64,000 nucleotides of DNA from Ottowia sp. oral taxon 894 (lineage in GTDB: Bacteria; Pseudomonadota; Gammaproteobacteria; Burkholderiales; Burkholderiaceae_C). The notes under the pieces were generated by a model. The model saw only the letters and a program-made list of their open reading frames with translations, made no database searches and was not told where the DNA came from. How positions within the stretch are numbered: position 1 is the first letter of the stretch; each line of letters opens with the position of its first letter. The translations under genes were made by a program, and so were the position numbers. Below, piece by piece: positions 24,853-35,740 of the stretch. The stretch spans positions 558,001 through 622,000 of the forward strand of contig NZ_CP012073.1 of assembly GCF_001262075.1 (NCBI RefSeq), read 5' to 3'.

Positions 24853-26256
24853 CTAGTGCCGACACATGTAGCCTGCTTTGGCATTGAAAGGGCCTTCAGC
24901 CGGGCCTTGATAGCGTTCGCCATCGGCATATACGGGCATGGCCAGTCCCTGTAATCCATGCAAAATCTTGGAGCGGTCGTCGTTGGCTTGTTTCACTACA
25001 TCATCCACCATAAAACTAGTTAGGCCAGAAACAATGCCAGAAGCGCGGCCAAGGCTGTTGGCGGCGCTGATGCCGGCGCTCAAAATGGATTTGACGATGG
25101 ATCCCGTTTCTGTGCTGTCAGCATTAAGCTGATCAACGCCTTTGCACATGCCCCCAACGTAATAGCCTAAATCTTGGGCATTACGGTAGTAAAGCTTATC
25201 GCTCCTGTTTCGAACCTGCTGCTCGAAAAAATCAGTAGGGGATTGGCCCGTGCCAGCGCCTTGCAACAGGGCCAGCTGTTGGCCCAGAATTTTTGAACCA
25301 CCCTCCAAATCATTACGCAAAATTTCTGAAATATAAGCACCTAATTCAGTGGCGACCCCAGCATCATCTGAATTATTGAGTTTTCTAATAATTCCTCGCG
25401 CATCCGTATTCATCAAAACCGTCATGCGCTCCGTGATGCCCCGGATATTGGAGTCGGTTGTCTTGGTGGCTAGGAGAATGTTATTTTGAACGGCACGCAT
25501 GCCGGATACGACATTTGCCGCAGATGAAAATATCTTTCCTTTGACGTAAGCATCTTCGCTTTTTGCAGCCCGCTCCAGCAGCTTGTTGGCGGTTTCGGTC
25601 CGGTAAGACACGGTATAGAAGCCTGTGCCGGAGTAAGCGGTCTTGTCCACTCCTGCCTTGAGCACATTGTTCAGCACGGACTGGGGCAGGCTGTTAATAG
25701 CCTGATCGAATGAAGCGCGGCCTTCGGATGTGCCCGTGTCAAAGCTGTTGAGCACGGTCAGGATGGCTTTGGCATCTTTGTCCACGTGTTCCGTTATGGC
25801 TACGCCAAGGGCAAAGGAGCGTCCGTAATCATTGTCAGCCGTGCGGGGCGACATGGCTTCGATATAGGCACTGCGGCTTTGCAGCGAACCCTTATTGGCA
25901 ACCGACTCGGCCAGCAGCTGCGTGTCGTCGCGGCTGTCAAAGGCGCTGGCCAGGCGGGCCAGGTCTTTGCCTGTGCTGCTTTCGGCCAGTGTGTCGAACA
26001 GGGTGCGCTTTTCGTCATGCGACAGGCCGCCAGCGCCCAAGATGCCTGCGGCATTGACGTCACTGGCCAATTCATTGAGGGCGGTATCCGACAGATTGGT
26101 CAGCACGCCTTCACGCTCGCCGGGCGGAAGCTGCCGGAGTTCATCCAGCGTCTTGTGCAGATTGCCATTGCGTGATACGCCCAAAATGCCGTCATCCAGG
26201 CTGCGGCTTTGAATGTTGTAAGCGGTCTGAAAGGTTGCCCTGGTCAGGGTTGCCAT
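24853..26256 (-). CDS. effector-like helical protein of unknown function
   Basis: This 467-residue protein has no signal peptide. The start at 26256 (MATLTRATFQ) is chosen because AGGGAG precedes it by seven bases; the upstream ATG at 26286 has none. The N-terminal 170 residues are Leu/Ala/Gly/Asp-rich helical repeats (LSHDEKRTLFDTLAES, LARLASAFDSRDD). The C-terminal part has Gly/Ser/Ala-rich hydrophobic stretches (SILSAGISAANSLGRASGI) that could insert into a membrane. I recognise the general style of secreted effectors of plant- and animal-associated Gammaproteobacteria and Betaproteobacteria but no named family. AT-richer DNA, a neighbouring IS and a linked lipoprotein suggest acquisition. 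Confidence 0.6.
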   Translation of the reverse strand: MATLTRATFQTAYNIQSRSLDDGILGVSRNGNLHKTLDELRQLPPGEREGVLTNLSDTALNELASDVNAAGILGAGGLSHDEKRTLFDTLAESSTGKDLARLASAFDSRDDTQLLAESVANKGSLQSRSAYIEAMSPRTADNDYGRSFALGVAITEHVDKDAKAILTVLNSFDTGTSEGRASFDQAINSLPQSVLNNVLKAGVDKTAYSGTGFYTVSYRTETANKLLERAAKSEDAYVKGKIFSSAANVVSGMRAVQNNILLATKTTDSNIRGITERMTVLMNTDARGIIRKLNNSDDAGVATELGAYISEILRNDLEGGSKILGQQLALLQGAGTGQSPTDFFEQQVRNRSDKLYYRNAQDLGYYVGGMCKGVDQLNADSTETGSIVKSILSAGISAANSLGRASGIVSGLTSFMVDDVVKQANDDRSKILHGLQGLAMPVYADGERYQGPAEGPFNAKAGYMCRH

Positions 26257-26503
26257 AGCGTTGCTCCCTGCTTGGGTTGAAAACATGGCTATTCAAACAT
26301 TTCACGTAGGTTTGCGATAGCCGGGGTAACTATGCAGATGCCCCGAAATGGAGGTGCGGACATAAGTGGATACCCTGGGTTTTGGCGCAGCGCCCGAGGA
26401 GCGGCCGAGGAGAAAGGGGCGGCTATCATGTAACAATTTAATGCGAATTGCCTTGCTTTCGCGCTAATTCGCATCAATTGACGGGCAACACGCCCTCAAA
26501 AGA

Positions 26504-27336
26504 CCTGAGAAGCCGTCCTCAAAGAGGGAATATGCGGCAAACAATCGTCATGTTCATTCAAGTGGCATGAGCGATAAGCAGTGGCAAGTGCTGGCCAAAC
26601 ACTTTGCTGAAATGAACAAGAGAGGACGTCCTCGGGAGCACAGCGCCCGAAACATGATTAACGCCATCTTCCATGTACAAGCCACGGGTTGCCAGTGGCA
26701 CGCACTACCCAAGGACTACCCGCCCTGCAAACAGGTCTGCAACACCTTTGCCCGCTGGCGTCAGCGCGGCGTGTGGGACGTTCTGCTGGCGCTGCTGCGC
26801 CAGCAAGTGCGCGCCAAGGCAGGAAGGCAGGCCATGCCCAGCACAGCCATCATCGACTCTCAATCGGTCAAGACCGTCTCAAAAGGAGGCAGCGCGGATA
26901 TGACACAGGCAAAAGAGTCAAAGGGCGCAAGCGCCACATAGCCTCAGACACAATGGGGTTGTTGCTGGCCGTAGTGGTGCACTCGGCTGGCATTCAAGAC
27001 CGGGCAGGAGTCAGGGCTTTGCAGATCAGGCTGTTCTTGTACTTTGAGAGTCTGAAGACCATCTTTGTCGATGGCAGCTACTCGTGCAGCCTGATCAATT
27101 GGGCACTGAGCATGTTGGGTTGGAACATGCAGGTGATCAAGCGCTGCCAGCAGCGCGTCTTCAGGGTATTGCCCAAGCGCTGGGTTGTGCAGAGGACTTT
27201 TGCCTGGCTGAGTCAATCTAGAAGAATGAGCAAGGACTACGAGGTCAGCGTGGCTTCAGCCGAAGCATTTATCAAGATTGCTTGCATTCGGCGCATGGTC
27301 AGGCCCTTGAGATGATTTTGGGGACAGCCTCTCAGG
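26504..27336 (+). mobile_element. IS5-family (IS427-like) insertion sequence
   Basis: An element of about 833 bases bounded by imperfect inverted repeats: CCTGAGAAGCCGTCCTCAAA on the left and the reverse complement of a CCTGAGAGGCTGTCCCCAAA-like sequence on the right. The transposase is split into two frames. Its right end cuts into a second IS fragment (27337-27527). A decayed relative lies at 29783-30427. Confidence 0.8.
26567..27315 (+). CDS. IS5-family transposase, two frames
   Basis: Frame one (26567-26941) carries the N-terminal part (MSDKQWQVLAKHFAEMNKRG, then the catalytic Asp region STAIIDSQSVKTVSKGG). The remainder (GYDTGKRVKGRKRHIASDTM to RRMSKDYEVSVASAEAFIKI) continues in the -1 frame to 27315, with the DGSYS catalytic region and the C-terminal Glu-containing part. 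The switch lies around 26880-26905 near CAAAAGG. Such elements often use programmed frameshifting, but a plain mutation cannot be excluded. The protein would catalyse its own DDE transposition. Confidence 0.75.
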
Positions 27337-27527
27337 CGGATCACGCCAAGGTATCTCAGCACGGCAGCGATAGAGTGCAGCATCGACAAACAGGCGAGAT
27401 TGACTGCAGGGCATCCCATATGGCCAGCCCTGCCGGACAAAAGGTCTTGGACGTGTGCCCATTGGACATCTGTCAAGGCGTGTCACGCTCCTGATCATGT
27501 TACATGATCAGGATTTGAGACACGCCC
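27337..27527 (-). mobile_element. left-end fragment of another IS5-family element
   Basis: The minus strand reads the start of a different IS5-type transposase (VQWAHVQDLLSGRAGHMGCP, then in the next frame RLFVDAALYRCRAEIPWRD). The outer end is GGGCGTGTCTCAAAT, followed by a perfect ten-pair palindrome CCTGATCATG / CATGATCAGG. The rest of the element is missing beyond the boundary with the IS at 26504-27336. Confidence 0.75.
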
Positions 27528-27542
27528 TAAATATAAGAAAGC

Positions 27543-29264
27543 CTAACGAATAAATCCCCATAAATTATAGTAACCATTCCTTAGAATTCCTCCTGATGTT
27601 TCAGTAGGCAACTGCTCATATGCAGAAGAAACAACTAATGCTGCTTCACCATTATTGTTGTATGCAGCAACCATTCTAGGTAGAACTTGAACAGGATCGA
27701 ATCCATTACGGCCATTAAGAGAGGGACCCGAAAAAGATCGAATTATCTTATTTGTTGCTGCACTGTACACACTCCAACGCCCCTCACCACTGATCGTAAG
27801 CAAATCTCCATTCCGATTAAATGTATTAACAAAAAAACCCGACCATTTTCCCAAGCAAGGAACGCCCTTAGGCAATTCTTGTTGGCTCCATTGGCCACCA
27901 ACCCCATCTTTTACATAAACATAACATTTGTCACTATTAGCATCCGCAAACTCACCCCCTGGCATCAAGTTGTATGCATAAACGCGCCCGCCATCCCCTA
28001 CGACCAAGGGAAAGACTTTGGCTGTATTCGCAATAAAACCTGCTGTATTATTGGCGCTTCCATCAAACCACGCGCGTCCAATATCGCTAACTTGCCAGTC
28101 ATTTCCTACATCAGCAACCGCAACGAATCTAATATCCGATGAACCAATAGTTTGCACCCATTGTACAGCAGCATATCCTTTGTTAATATGTGCAGCGCTT
28201 AAACTACCTCCACTTTGGCGCGAGTCCATAATTCGTACATCTTCAAACCCACCATCAAATGTTCCTCGAGAAACCATGACATTGACTCTACCAGTTTTTT
28301 GCTTAGCAGAAGAAGCCCAAATCATATTTCCGGAACTATCCATACTAAAAACTGATCGGTCTGCAACATTAATATTCTTGAAAATATGTCGTTGCCACTG
28401 TGTATGTCCCGCAGGCCGATAGCTAATCGCACGGCGCTCTACGATTTCACCTTTATCACTACCCTCCTTGGGTTCCCAATAAAGATGATGAATAGCAATA
28501 TTTCCCGCATCATCTATAGCAGGCTCATGCACTTGAGAAAATCCTAATAGATCAGGAAAGTCTGTTAACGGTTCTGGAGCAGACCAAGTGCCTGTCGTAT
28601 TTTCATACCGTGAAAACATAAGAAATGTACATAAAGCAGGAGGTTTCTCATAGCTATCTGATAAACAGTTATTTTTTCCAAGCCAAGTAACAATAACATT
28701 CCCATTTGGAGATCCCGCGATACTTCCAACAATGAATCGCGAATGACTACTCGTACTCTCTCCTAATAACAGAGGGGTGCTCCACGTAGCTACGCCATCA
28801 GCATTTACCTTGCCGCGTATCACATAAACAGACGATGCCATTCCTTGCGTATTTGATCTAGTGGCATAAAGCATAGTAGCATTTCCAGCGTCATCCAATA
28901 CAACGCCACTCCCTATTGTTGGCGTGTTTTGAGCTGTCTCTGCAGTAGCCGCAACTAATAATCGGCTGCTCCGCCACTTTTCAGCAATAACGGGCGCTTG
29001 AGGTTCAGGTGTTGGCGTAGCCGTTGGTGTTGGCGTAGCCGTTGGTGTTGGCGTAGCCGTTGGTGTTGGCGTAGCCGTTGGCGTTGGCGTAGCCGTTGGC
29101 GTTGGCGTAGCCGTTGGCGTTGGCGTTGGCGTTGGCGTTGGCGTTGGCGTTGGCGTAGCCGTTGGCGCTGGAACAGAATCTCCGCCACCGCCACAAGCAG
29201 CTAAAGCTGCAATCGCAGCAAGCATTAATAAATGCTTAGTACCAGGAATAGACTGAATCAACAT
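27543..29264 (-). CDS. large surface lipoprotein with Thr-Pro repeat linker
   Basis: A 573-residue lipoprotein with a lipobox (ALAAC) near residue 24, then [10 protein letters not shown], a stalk of about 60 residues of repeated TPTATP units, and a domain of about 480 residues. The domain has repeated short motifs of the type DDAGN, DSSGN and [10 protein letters not shown] spaced along the chain, as in beta-propellers; propeller folding is inference. No enzyme motif is recognised. The gene is clearly more AT-rich than its neighbours, is flanked by IS fragments and is probably acquired. A minisatellite encodes the stalk. Confidence 0.8.
   Translation of the reverse strand: MLIQSIPGTKHLLMLAAIAALAACGGGGDSVPAPTATPTPTPTPTPTPTPTATPTPTATPTPTATPTPTATPTPTATPTPTATPTPEPQAPVIAEKWRSSRLLVAATAETAQNTPTIGSGVVLDDAGNATMLYATRSNTQGMASSVYVIRGKVNADGVATWSTPLLLGESTSSHSRFIVGSIAGSPNGNVIVTWLGKNNCLSDSYEKPPALCTFLMFSRYENTTGTWSAPEPLTDFPDLLGFSQVHEPAIDDAGNIAIHHLYWEPKEGSDKGEIVERRAISYRPAGHTQWQRHIFKNINVADRSVFSMDSSGNMIWASSAKQKTGRVNVMVSRGTFDGGFEDVRIMDSRQSGGSLSAAHINKGYAAVQWVQTIGSSDIRFVAVADVGNDWQVSDIGRAWFDGSANNTAGFIANTAKVFPLVVGDGGRVYAYNLMPGGEFADANSDKCYVYVKDGVGGQWSQQELPKGVPCLGKWSGFFVNTFNRNGDLLTISGEGRWSVYSAATNKIIRSFSGPSLNGRNGFDPVQVLPRMVAAYNNNGEAALVVSSAYEQLPTETSGGILRNGYYNLWGFIR
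29011..29169. repeat. minisatellite encoding the Thr-Pro stalk
   Basis: Five 18-base units GTTGGYGTTGGCGTAGCC run from 29023 to 29112, followed by six-base GTTGGC units and a last GTAGCC. They encode TPTATP and TPTP in the lipoprotein. Unit number can change without breaking the frame, so stalk length may vary between strains. Confidence 0.9.
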
Positions 29265-29782
29265 TTTTCTCCTTCACAATATGCAATACAATAGAGTCGC
29301 TAACTTAGCGCAAACTGAATTTAAAAGCAAAATTAACATGCTCTCTCATCAATCTGCTATCGATAATAGCATTTTTGTCTACATGTCACCGATTGAGTGA
29401 CTACAATCCTGCACATGATCTCCTGCGCAGCTGGTACCGAGAATGTGAGATGCATGGACTGGAGGCTGATGCTGAGCGAGCGTTCGCAGTTTCCCCACAC
29501 CTTCCAGCTCTTCTCCAGCTAGATGAAGCTGTGTTCAACATTTTGCATGAGCCTAAAGGCGCGAAGTCCGTGTCTCTTGATAAGCTGTTACGTGCTCGCC
29601 CAAGACGTCCTCCAATCCCAAGCGCAAAGGTCGGTTCAGCGTAGCGACATCGCACAGCAGGTTTTGCTTTTGGTTCAAAATAGGTTCGCAAAGCTTGATA
29701 CATTCTAACAATTGCTTGCCTTAACTTTTCAATGCCTCGACGTGGGGCAAGCCTTGGATAGCTACCACAATGTGACGTTTGA
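29265..29782. other. unresolved stretch between the lipoprotein and the IS remnant
   Basis: About 518 bases. The part from 29265 to 29375 is AT-rich and probably holds the lipoprotein promoter. From 29376 to 29780 several short frames exist on both strands (the longest on plus, 89 codons) without ribosome sites or familiar products. It may be decayed mobile DNA. Confidence 0.5.
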
Positions 29783-30427
29783 CGTTTAAAGACTGTCCTC
29801 AAAGCCATTCCAGAAGCCTGCATATGCCGAATGCAAGCGATCTTGACGAAGGTTTCAGCTGATACCACGCTGATTTCGTAATCCTTGTACTGCTTTCCCA
29901 ATTGACTTATCTTGAGACGCCAAAAGTACATAAACAGCCTGATCAGCAAAGCCTTGGCTCCCACCCGGTCCTGAATGCCTGCTAAAGGCGCCGCCACGGC
30001 CAGCAGCAGTCCCATTGTGTCTACAGCAATATGGCGCTTGTGCCTTTTTGAGACGATCTTGACGGATTGGGAGTCGATGATGACCACGCTGGGTCTGGTC
30101 CGCCTGCTCGTCTTGGCGCGCACCTACTGGCGCAGCAGCGCCAGTAGCACGTCCCACACGCTGCGCTGGCACCAGCGAGCAAAGGTGTTGTAGACCCGTT
30201 TCCAGAGCGGATAGTTCTTGGGCAGCGCGCGCTACTGACAGCCAGTGGCTTGCATGTAGAAGATGAGAAGATGGCGTTAATCATGTCTCGGGCGCTGCGC
30301 ACCAGCAGCCTGCCTGCGCGTTTACCTGCCGGAAAGTACTTTTGCACAATCTCCAACTGTTCATCGCTCATGTCGCTTAGGCACATGACAATCGTTTGCC
30401 GCAAACTCCATTTTTGAGGACAGCCTC
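29783..30427 (-). mobile_element. internally deleted IS427-like remnant
   Basis: Read leftward from a TTTGAGGACAGCCTC end at about 30412-30427, the DNA encodes pieces of the same transposase type as the IS at 26504: SDEQLEIVQKYFPAGKRAGR, DSQSVKIVSK, RHIAVDTMGLLLAV and KDYEISVVSAETFVKIACIRH, ending at a TTTGAGGACAGTC repeat near 29783. About 60 codons between LRLKI-like and KDYE motifs are absent and the frame is broken, so it is dead. It lies 50 bases downstream of norD. Confidence 0.8.
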
Positions 30428-30480
30428 TAAAGAGGTGCCACGTCTTGATGAAGAAGCATGCCCAGGATTTGATGGCGGCG

Positions 30481-32490
30481 CTACCGGGCGGCGGCAGTGA
30501 GCTTTACATACACCTGTGTGAGCGCGCGGGCGAGTTGCTCGGGGCGGTGGATGAGGGCAAAGCCGCGTGAGCCGAAGAGGTGCGGCAGGTAGTCGTGCGC
30601 TTGCTGGTCGATGGTGACGCAGAAAGGCACGAGGCCGGCCTGGCGGGCTTCGTGCACGGCGTGGCGGGTGTCTTCCAGACCGTAGCGGCCTTCGTATTGG
30701 TCCAGGTCGTTGGGTTTGCCGTCGGAGAGGATGAGCAGCAGGCGCTGGCGTTCGGGCCGCTGGCTGAGGCGCTTGGTTCCGTGGCGGATGGCCGCGCCCA
30801 TGCGGGTGTAGTAGCCGGGTTTGATGGCGGCCACGCGCTCTTGCGCGGCGGTGTCCCAGCTTTCGCCAAAGCGTTTGAGTTCGTGGATACGCACGTTGCG
30901 GCGCACGGACGAGAAGCCGAGCATTTCAAAGGGGTCGCCCACGCTGTCGAGCGCGCCGCCGAAGACCAGCAGGCTGTCGCGGATGAGGTCGATGACGCGG
31001 TCGTCTTGTGTGGCGTAGGCGTCGGTGGAGAGCGAGATGTCGGCCAGCACGACGCTGGCCAGGCTGCGCTCGGTGCGCATGCGCTGCGAGAAGATGGGGG
31101 GCGATTCGCTGTGGCGGCTGCCGTGGTGGTCTACGCGGAAGCGCACCCAGGCATCCAGGTCCAGTTCTTCGCCTTGCAGCAGGCCGTGCAGCCAGCGGGG
31201 GCCGGCGCGCAGGGCTTCAAAGCGGCGGCGCACCTGGCGTTCGGTGGCGCGGAGTTTGTAGCGGTCGATGGCGCTCGGCTCGCGTTTTTTGGGGTCGTCG
31301 CCGGATTGCGCTTGCGCCGCCTGCTGGGCGGTGTCGGCCGTTGTGCCGCTGGCTTTTTCTGCGCTGGCTTCTGCGGTTTTGTCTTCGGTGCGGGGGCGCA
31401 GGCGCTGGGCGCGGCATACGTCGGGGCGCAGGGTGTGGGCTTTGAAGTCCCATTCGGGCAGGGGTTCACCTTCGCCCACGGGCAGATCGTCCCAGGCGGC
31501 GCTGGGCAGGTCGAGGTCGAACTTGACGCGCGCGGCCAGCGTTTCGCCGCCTTTGGCGATGGCGAGTTCGTCCATGTCGTCGGCCACTTTGGTGGCGTCG
31601 TGGTCGTCCTGGTCGTCGCCCGCACGATTGACGCGCACGAATTCGCCCCAGCTCAAGATGGATTCGGCGCGGAAGAACATCATCAGCCCGTTGCGGTTGC
31701 TGGTATCTTGCGTGCGGCTGGCGCGGCGGCGCTTGTTGTCTTGCTGGGTGTGTTTGTTGTTGCGCGGACGGGCGGCGTCGGGGTCGTCGTCGCGCGCGGG
31801 GCCGGCGGGCGGGGGGGCAGCATGAAGCAGCCAGAGCCAGACGGGCGCGGTATCGACGGCGTGGACGATGGCCGTGTTTTCCGGCACGCCGGGCAGCGGC
31901 TGGGCCGGGTCGCTCCAGGCTGGCGATTGGGGGCCGGCGGCGGCGAAGTCGCGCAGGGCCTTGAGCGTTTGCACGATGGCGCGCTCGGCCCGCTGGCCTG
32001 CCGTGCTTTTTACTTTTTCGGGCGGGGTGCGCTGGGCCAGGTGGGCATTCACTAGGCGGCAAAAGCGCTCGCGCAGGCCGGGGTAGGTGCGCAGGGCGCG
32101 GCGGGCAGCGGCCACGTTGTCGGCCAGCCAGCCCGCAGACGTGGTTTCATGACTGGCGGCAAGAGCGGCCAGCCACAGATAAAGGGCACGGTTGAGTTCG
32201 CGGCTGTCGAAGACGGCAATAGTTGGCGGCAAGGCCAGGGTTTCGCCGTCCAACGAAGTAACGGCGGCGCGCTCGCCATAACCCGCGATTTTCTGAACCC
32301 AGCTGCGCCGCCCGCCGATTTTTTGTGCCGAAGCGGTCGCCACGCGCACGGCAGCGTCGCCCCCGGCTGCGCGAAACAGCAATTCAACGGCACGGGTCAC
32401 GTCCTCCAGCGGCACGGCCGCTTCCATGAAGGAAGGGTCCGCCACGCGCATGATGAGGCGGTGCCAGCGTTCGCCCACCCACTCTTCCAT
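30481..32490 (-). CDS. norD: nitric oxide reductase activation protein NorD
   Basis: NorD is a von Willebrand A-domain protein that acts with the AAA+ NorQ to assemble or activate nitric oxide reductase. The 669-residue chain starts at MEEWVGERWHR (32490). The C-terminal third is the vWA domain with the MIDAS motif in VVLADISLSTDAYATQ and ILSDGKPNDLDQYEGRYG. The middle (about 250-420) is charged and low-complexity. It lies 38 bases downstream of norQ and is last in the operon. Confidence 0.95.
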   Translation of the reverse strand: MEEWVGERWHRLIMRVADPSFMEAAVPLEDVTRAVELLFRAAGGDAAVRVATASAQKIGGRRSWVQKIAGYGERAAVTSLDGETLALPPTIAVFDSRELNRALYLWLAALAASHETTSAGWLADNVAAARRALRTYPGLRERFCRLVNAHLAQRTPPEKVKSTAGQRAERAIVQTLKALRDFAAAGPQSPAWSDPAQPLPGVPENTAIVHAVDTAPVWLWLLHAAPPPAGPARDDDPDAARPRNNKHTQQDNKRRRASRTQDTSNRNGLMMFFRAESILSWGEFVRVNRAGDDQDDHDATKVADDMDELAIAKGGETLAARVKFDLDLPSAAWDDLPVGEGEPLPEWDFKAHTLRPDVCRAQRLRPRTEDKTAEASAEKASGTTADTAQQAAQAQSGDDPKKREPSAIDRYKLRATERQVRRRFEALRAGPRWLHGLLQGEELDLDAWVRFRVDHHGSRHSESPPIFSQRMRTERSLASVVLADISLSTDAYATQDDRVIDLIRDSLLVFGGALDSVGDPFEMLGFSSVRRNVRIHELKRFGESWDTAAQERVAAIKPGYYTRMGAAIRHGTKRLSQRPERQRLLLILSDGKPNDLDQYEGRYGLEDTRHAVHEARQAGLVPFCVTIDQQAHDYLPHLFGSRGFALIHRPEQLARALTQVYVKLTAAAR

Positions 32491-32527
32491 GATGCTTGCT
32501 CCGTTGTTGCGGCTTTTTTGAACGCGT

Positions 32528-33337
32528 TCAGTCTTGCGGCGCCCACACGGCCTGCACCACTTCGTCAAGGGCGGCGGCGGTGTCGTGGTCGTCGGTGAGG
32601 GCATCGACGATGGCGGCGCGGCAGGCGGTGCGCTCATCCAGCCCGGCCACGATCAGGCGGCCTGCCACCACCAGCAAGCGCGTGCTGACGGTTTCTTCAA
32701 GGTCTTGATCCGTCAGGCGGCGCAAGGCCGTGGCCAGCCGCACCAGGCGCGCGGCCAGCTCAGGGCTGGCATGGGCTTCTTTTTCGATGATGCGCTGCTC
32801 CACATCAGCCACGGGGTAGTCAAAGCCCAGGGCTACGAAGCGCTGGCGCGTGCTGGGCTTGAGGTTTTTGAGCAGGTTCTGATAGCCGGGGTTGTAGGAG
32901 ACGACCAGCATGAAGCCGGGCGGCGCTTGCAGCTGCTCGCCCGTGCGCTCGATGGGCAGGATGCGGCGGTCGTCGGTCAGCGGGTGGAGCACGACGGTGG
33001 TGTCTTTGCGGGCTTCCACCACTTCATCCAGATAGCAGATGGCGCCCTGGCGCACGGCGCGCGCCAGCGGGCCGTCAGACCAGACGGTGTTGCCGTCGCC
33101 GATGAGAAAGCGCCCAACGAGGTCGGCGGCCGTCAGGTCGTCATGGCAGCTCACGGTGATCAGCGGGCGGCCCAAGCGGGCGGCCATGTGTTCCACAAAA
33201 CGCGTTTTGCCGCAGCCCGTGGGGCCTTTGAGCAGCACTGGCAGGCGCTGCCGGAATGCGTGTTCAAACACGCGGCATTCATCGGCCTGTTCGGCATAAA
33301 ACGGAATGGCGGCCTGGGCCTGATCGGTTGCGGACAT
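32528..33337 (-). CDS. norQ: nitric oxide reductase AAA+ ATPase NorQ
   Basis: A MoxR-type AAA+ ATPase of 269 residues (start MSATDQAQAA at 33337). It has Walker A LLKGPTGCGKTRF, Walker B GAICYLDEVVEARKD, a sensor-1 region (FMLVVSYNPGYQNL) and the arginine-finger region PSTRQRFVAL. It couples ATP hydrolysis with NorD to metal-centre insertion in NorB. It is separated from norB by a terminator-like hairpin, so NorQD may be made in smaller amounts than NorCB. Confidence 0.95.
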   Translation of the reverse strand: MSATDQAQAAIPFYAEQADECRVFEHAFRQRLPVLLKGPTGCGKTRFVEHMAARLGRPLITVSCHDDLTAADLVGRFLIGDGNTVWSDGPLARAVRQGAICYLDEVVEARKDTTVVLHPLTDDRRILPIERTGEQLQAPPGFMLVVSYNPGYQNLLKNLKPSTRQRFVALGFDYPVADVEQRIIEKEAHASPELAARLVRLATALRRLTDQDLEETVSTRLLVVAGRLIVAGLDERTACRAAIVDALTDDHDTAAALDEVVQAVWAPQD

Positions 33338-33371
33338 CGGCTTTCTCTCTTGGTGAAACGACAAAAGGCTG

Positions 33372-33409
33372 AAAAAAAATCGCCGCTCCCTCTTGCAGGT
33401 TGCGGCGAT
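33372..33409 (-). terminator. terminator-like hairpin between norB and norQ
   Basis: Stem ATCGCCGC / GCGGCGAT around a 15-base loop, followed leftward by a run of eight T. It may partly end transcription after norB and set a ratio of subunits to assembly factors. Confidence 0.65.
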
Positions 33410-33489
33410 CGGGATCGTTAGACAGATGGGGGGCGCATCACGGGTTTTTCAACGCTCCGCGCATCTGTCATTGCTGGCGCACTGCGGTT

Positions 33490-35429
<1,940 letters not shown>

Positions 35430-35465
35430 GGTTCAATTTCTCCGAGGTTGAAAAACGACGGTGGA

Positions 35466-35505
35466 GCATAGCGAATCTCAAAAACCCATCCTTGAAACAA
35501 GTCAA
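35466..35505 (-). promoter_or_regulatory. norC promoter with FNR/DNR-type box
   Basis: TTGACTTGTTTCAA (35505-35492) matches eight of ten fixed bases of TTGAT-N4-ATCAA. A -10-like TATGCT follows at 35471-35466. The box centre falls about 40 bases upstream of the expected transcription start, the class II activator position used by FNR and DNR/NNR at denitrification promoters. The regulator gene is not in the window. Confidence 0.65.
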
Positions 35506-35553
35506 ATACGCCGGATTTCCATCGGTTCGGTCTCTGAAGGGGAAATTTATATT

Positions 35554-35572
35554 GATAATAACAATTCTCATT
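35554..35572. promoter_or_regulatory. Fur-box-like sequence
   Basis: GATAATAACAATTCTCATT matches about 13 of 19 bases of the GATAATGATAATCATTATC consensus. It sits between norC and the OmpA-type lipoprotein, neither an obvious iron gene. It may act on either gene or be left over from a lost one. Confidence 0.45.
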
Positions 35573-35740
35573 TGTGAATAAAGAGATGAATTCCTCCCGC
35601 CGCGATATACGCATTTGTGGCGCTTTTTCCGCGAAAGGCCATGCGCCTGGCCTTCCTGAGCAGCATGCGCCGGGCCGATACGCCAGCGCCCTGCCCTGCT
35701 AGCATGCCCGCCCCTGTTTCACTCGCAAAGGAGATTTGCC

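Noticed and set aside
27496-27527. CCTGATCATGTTACATGATCAGG palindrome as an operator
   Set aside because: It belongs to the end of a truncated insertion sequence, next to its terminal repeat, so a regulatory role for neighbouring genes is not supported.
29011-29169. Regular repeats suggestive of a CRISPR array
   Set aside because: The units are 6 and 18 bases with no unique spacers and lie inside a coding frame, so this is a minisatellite.
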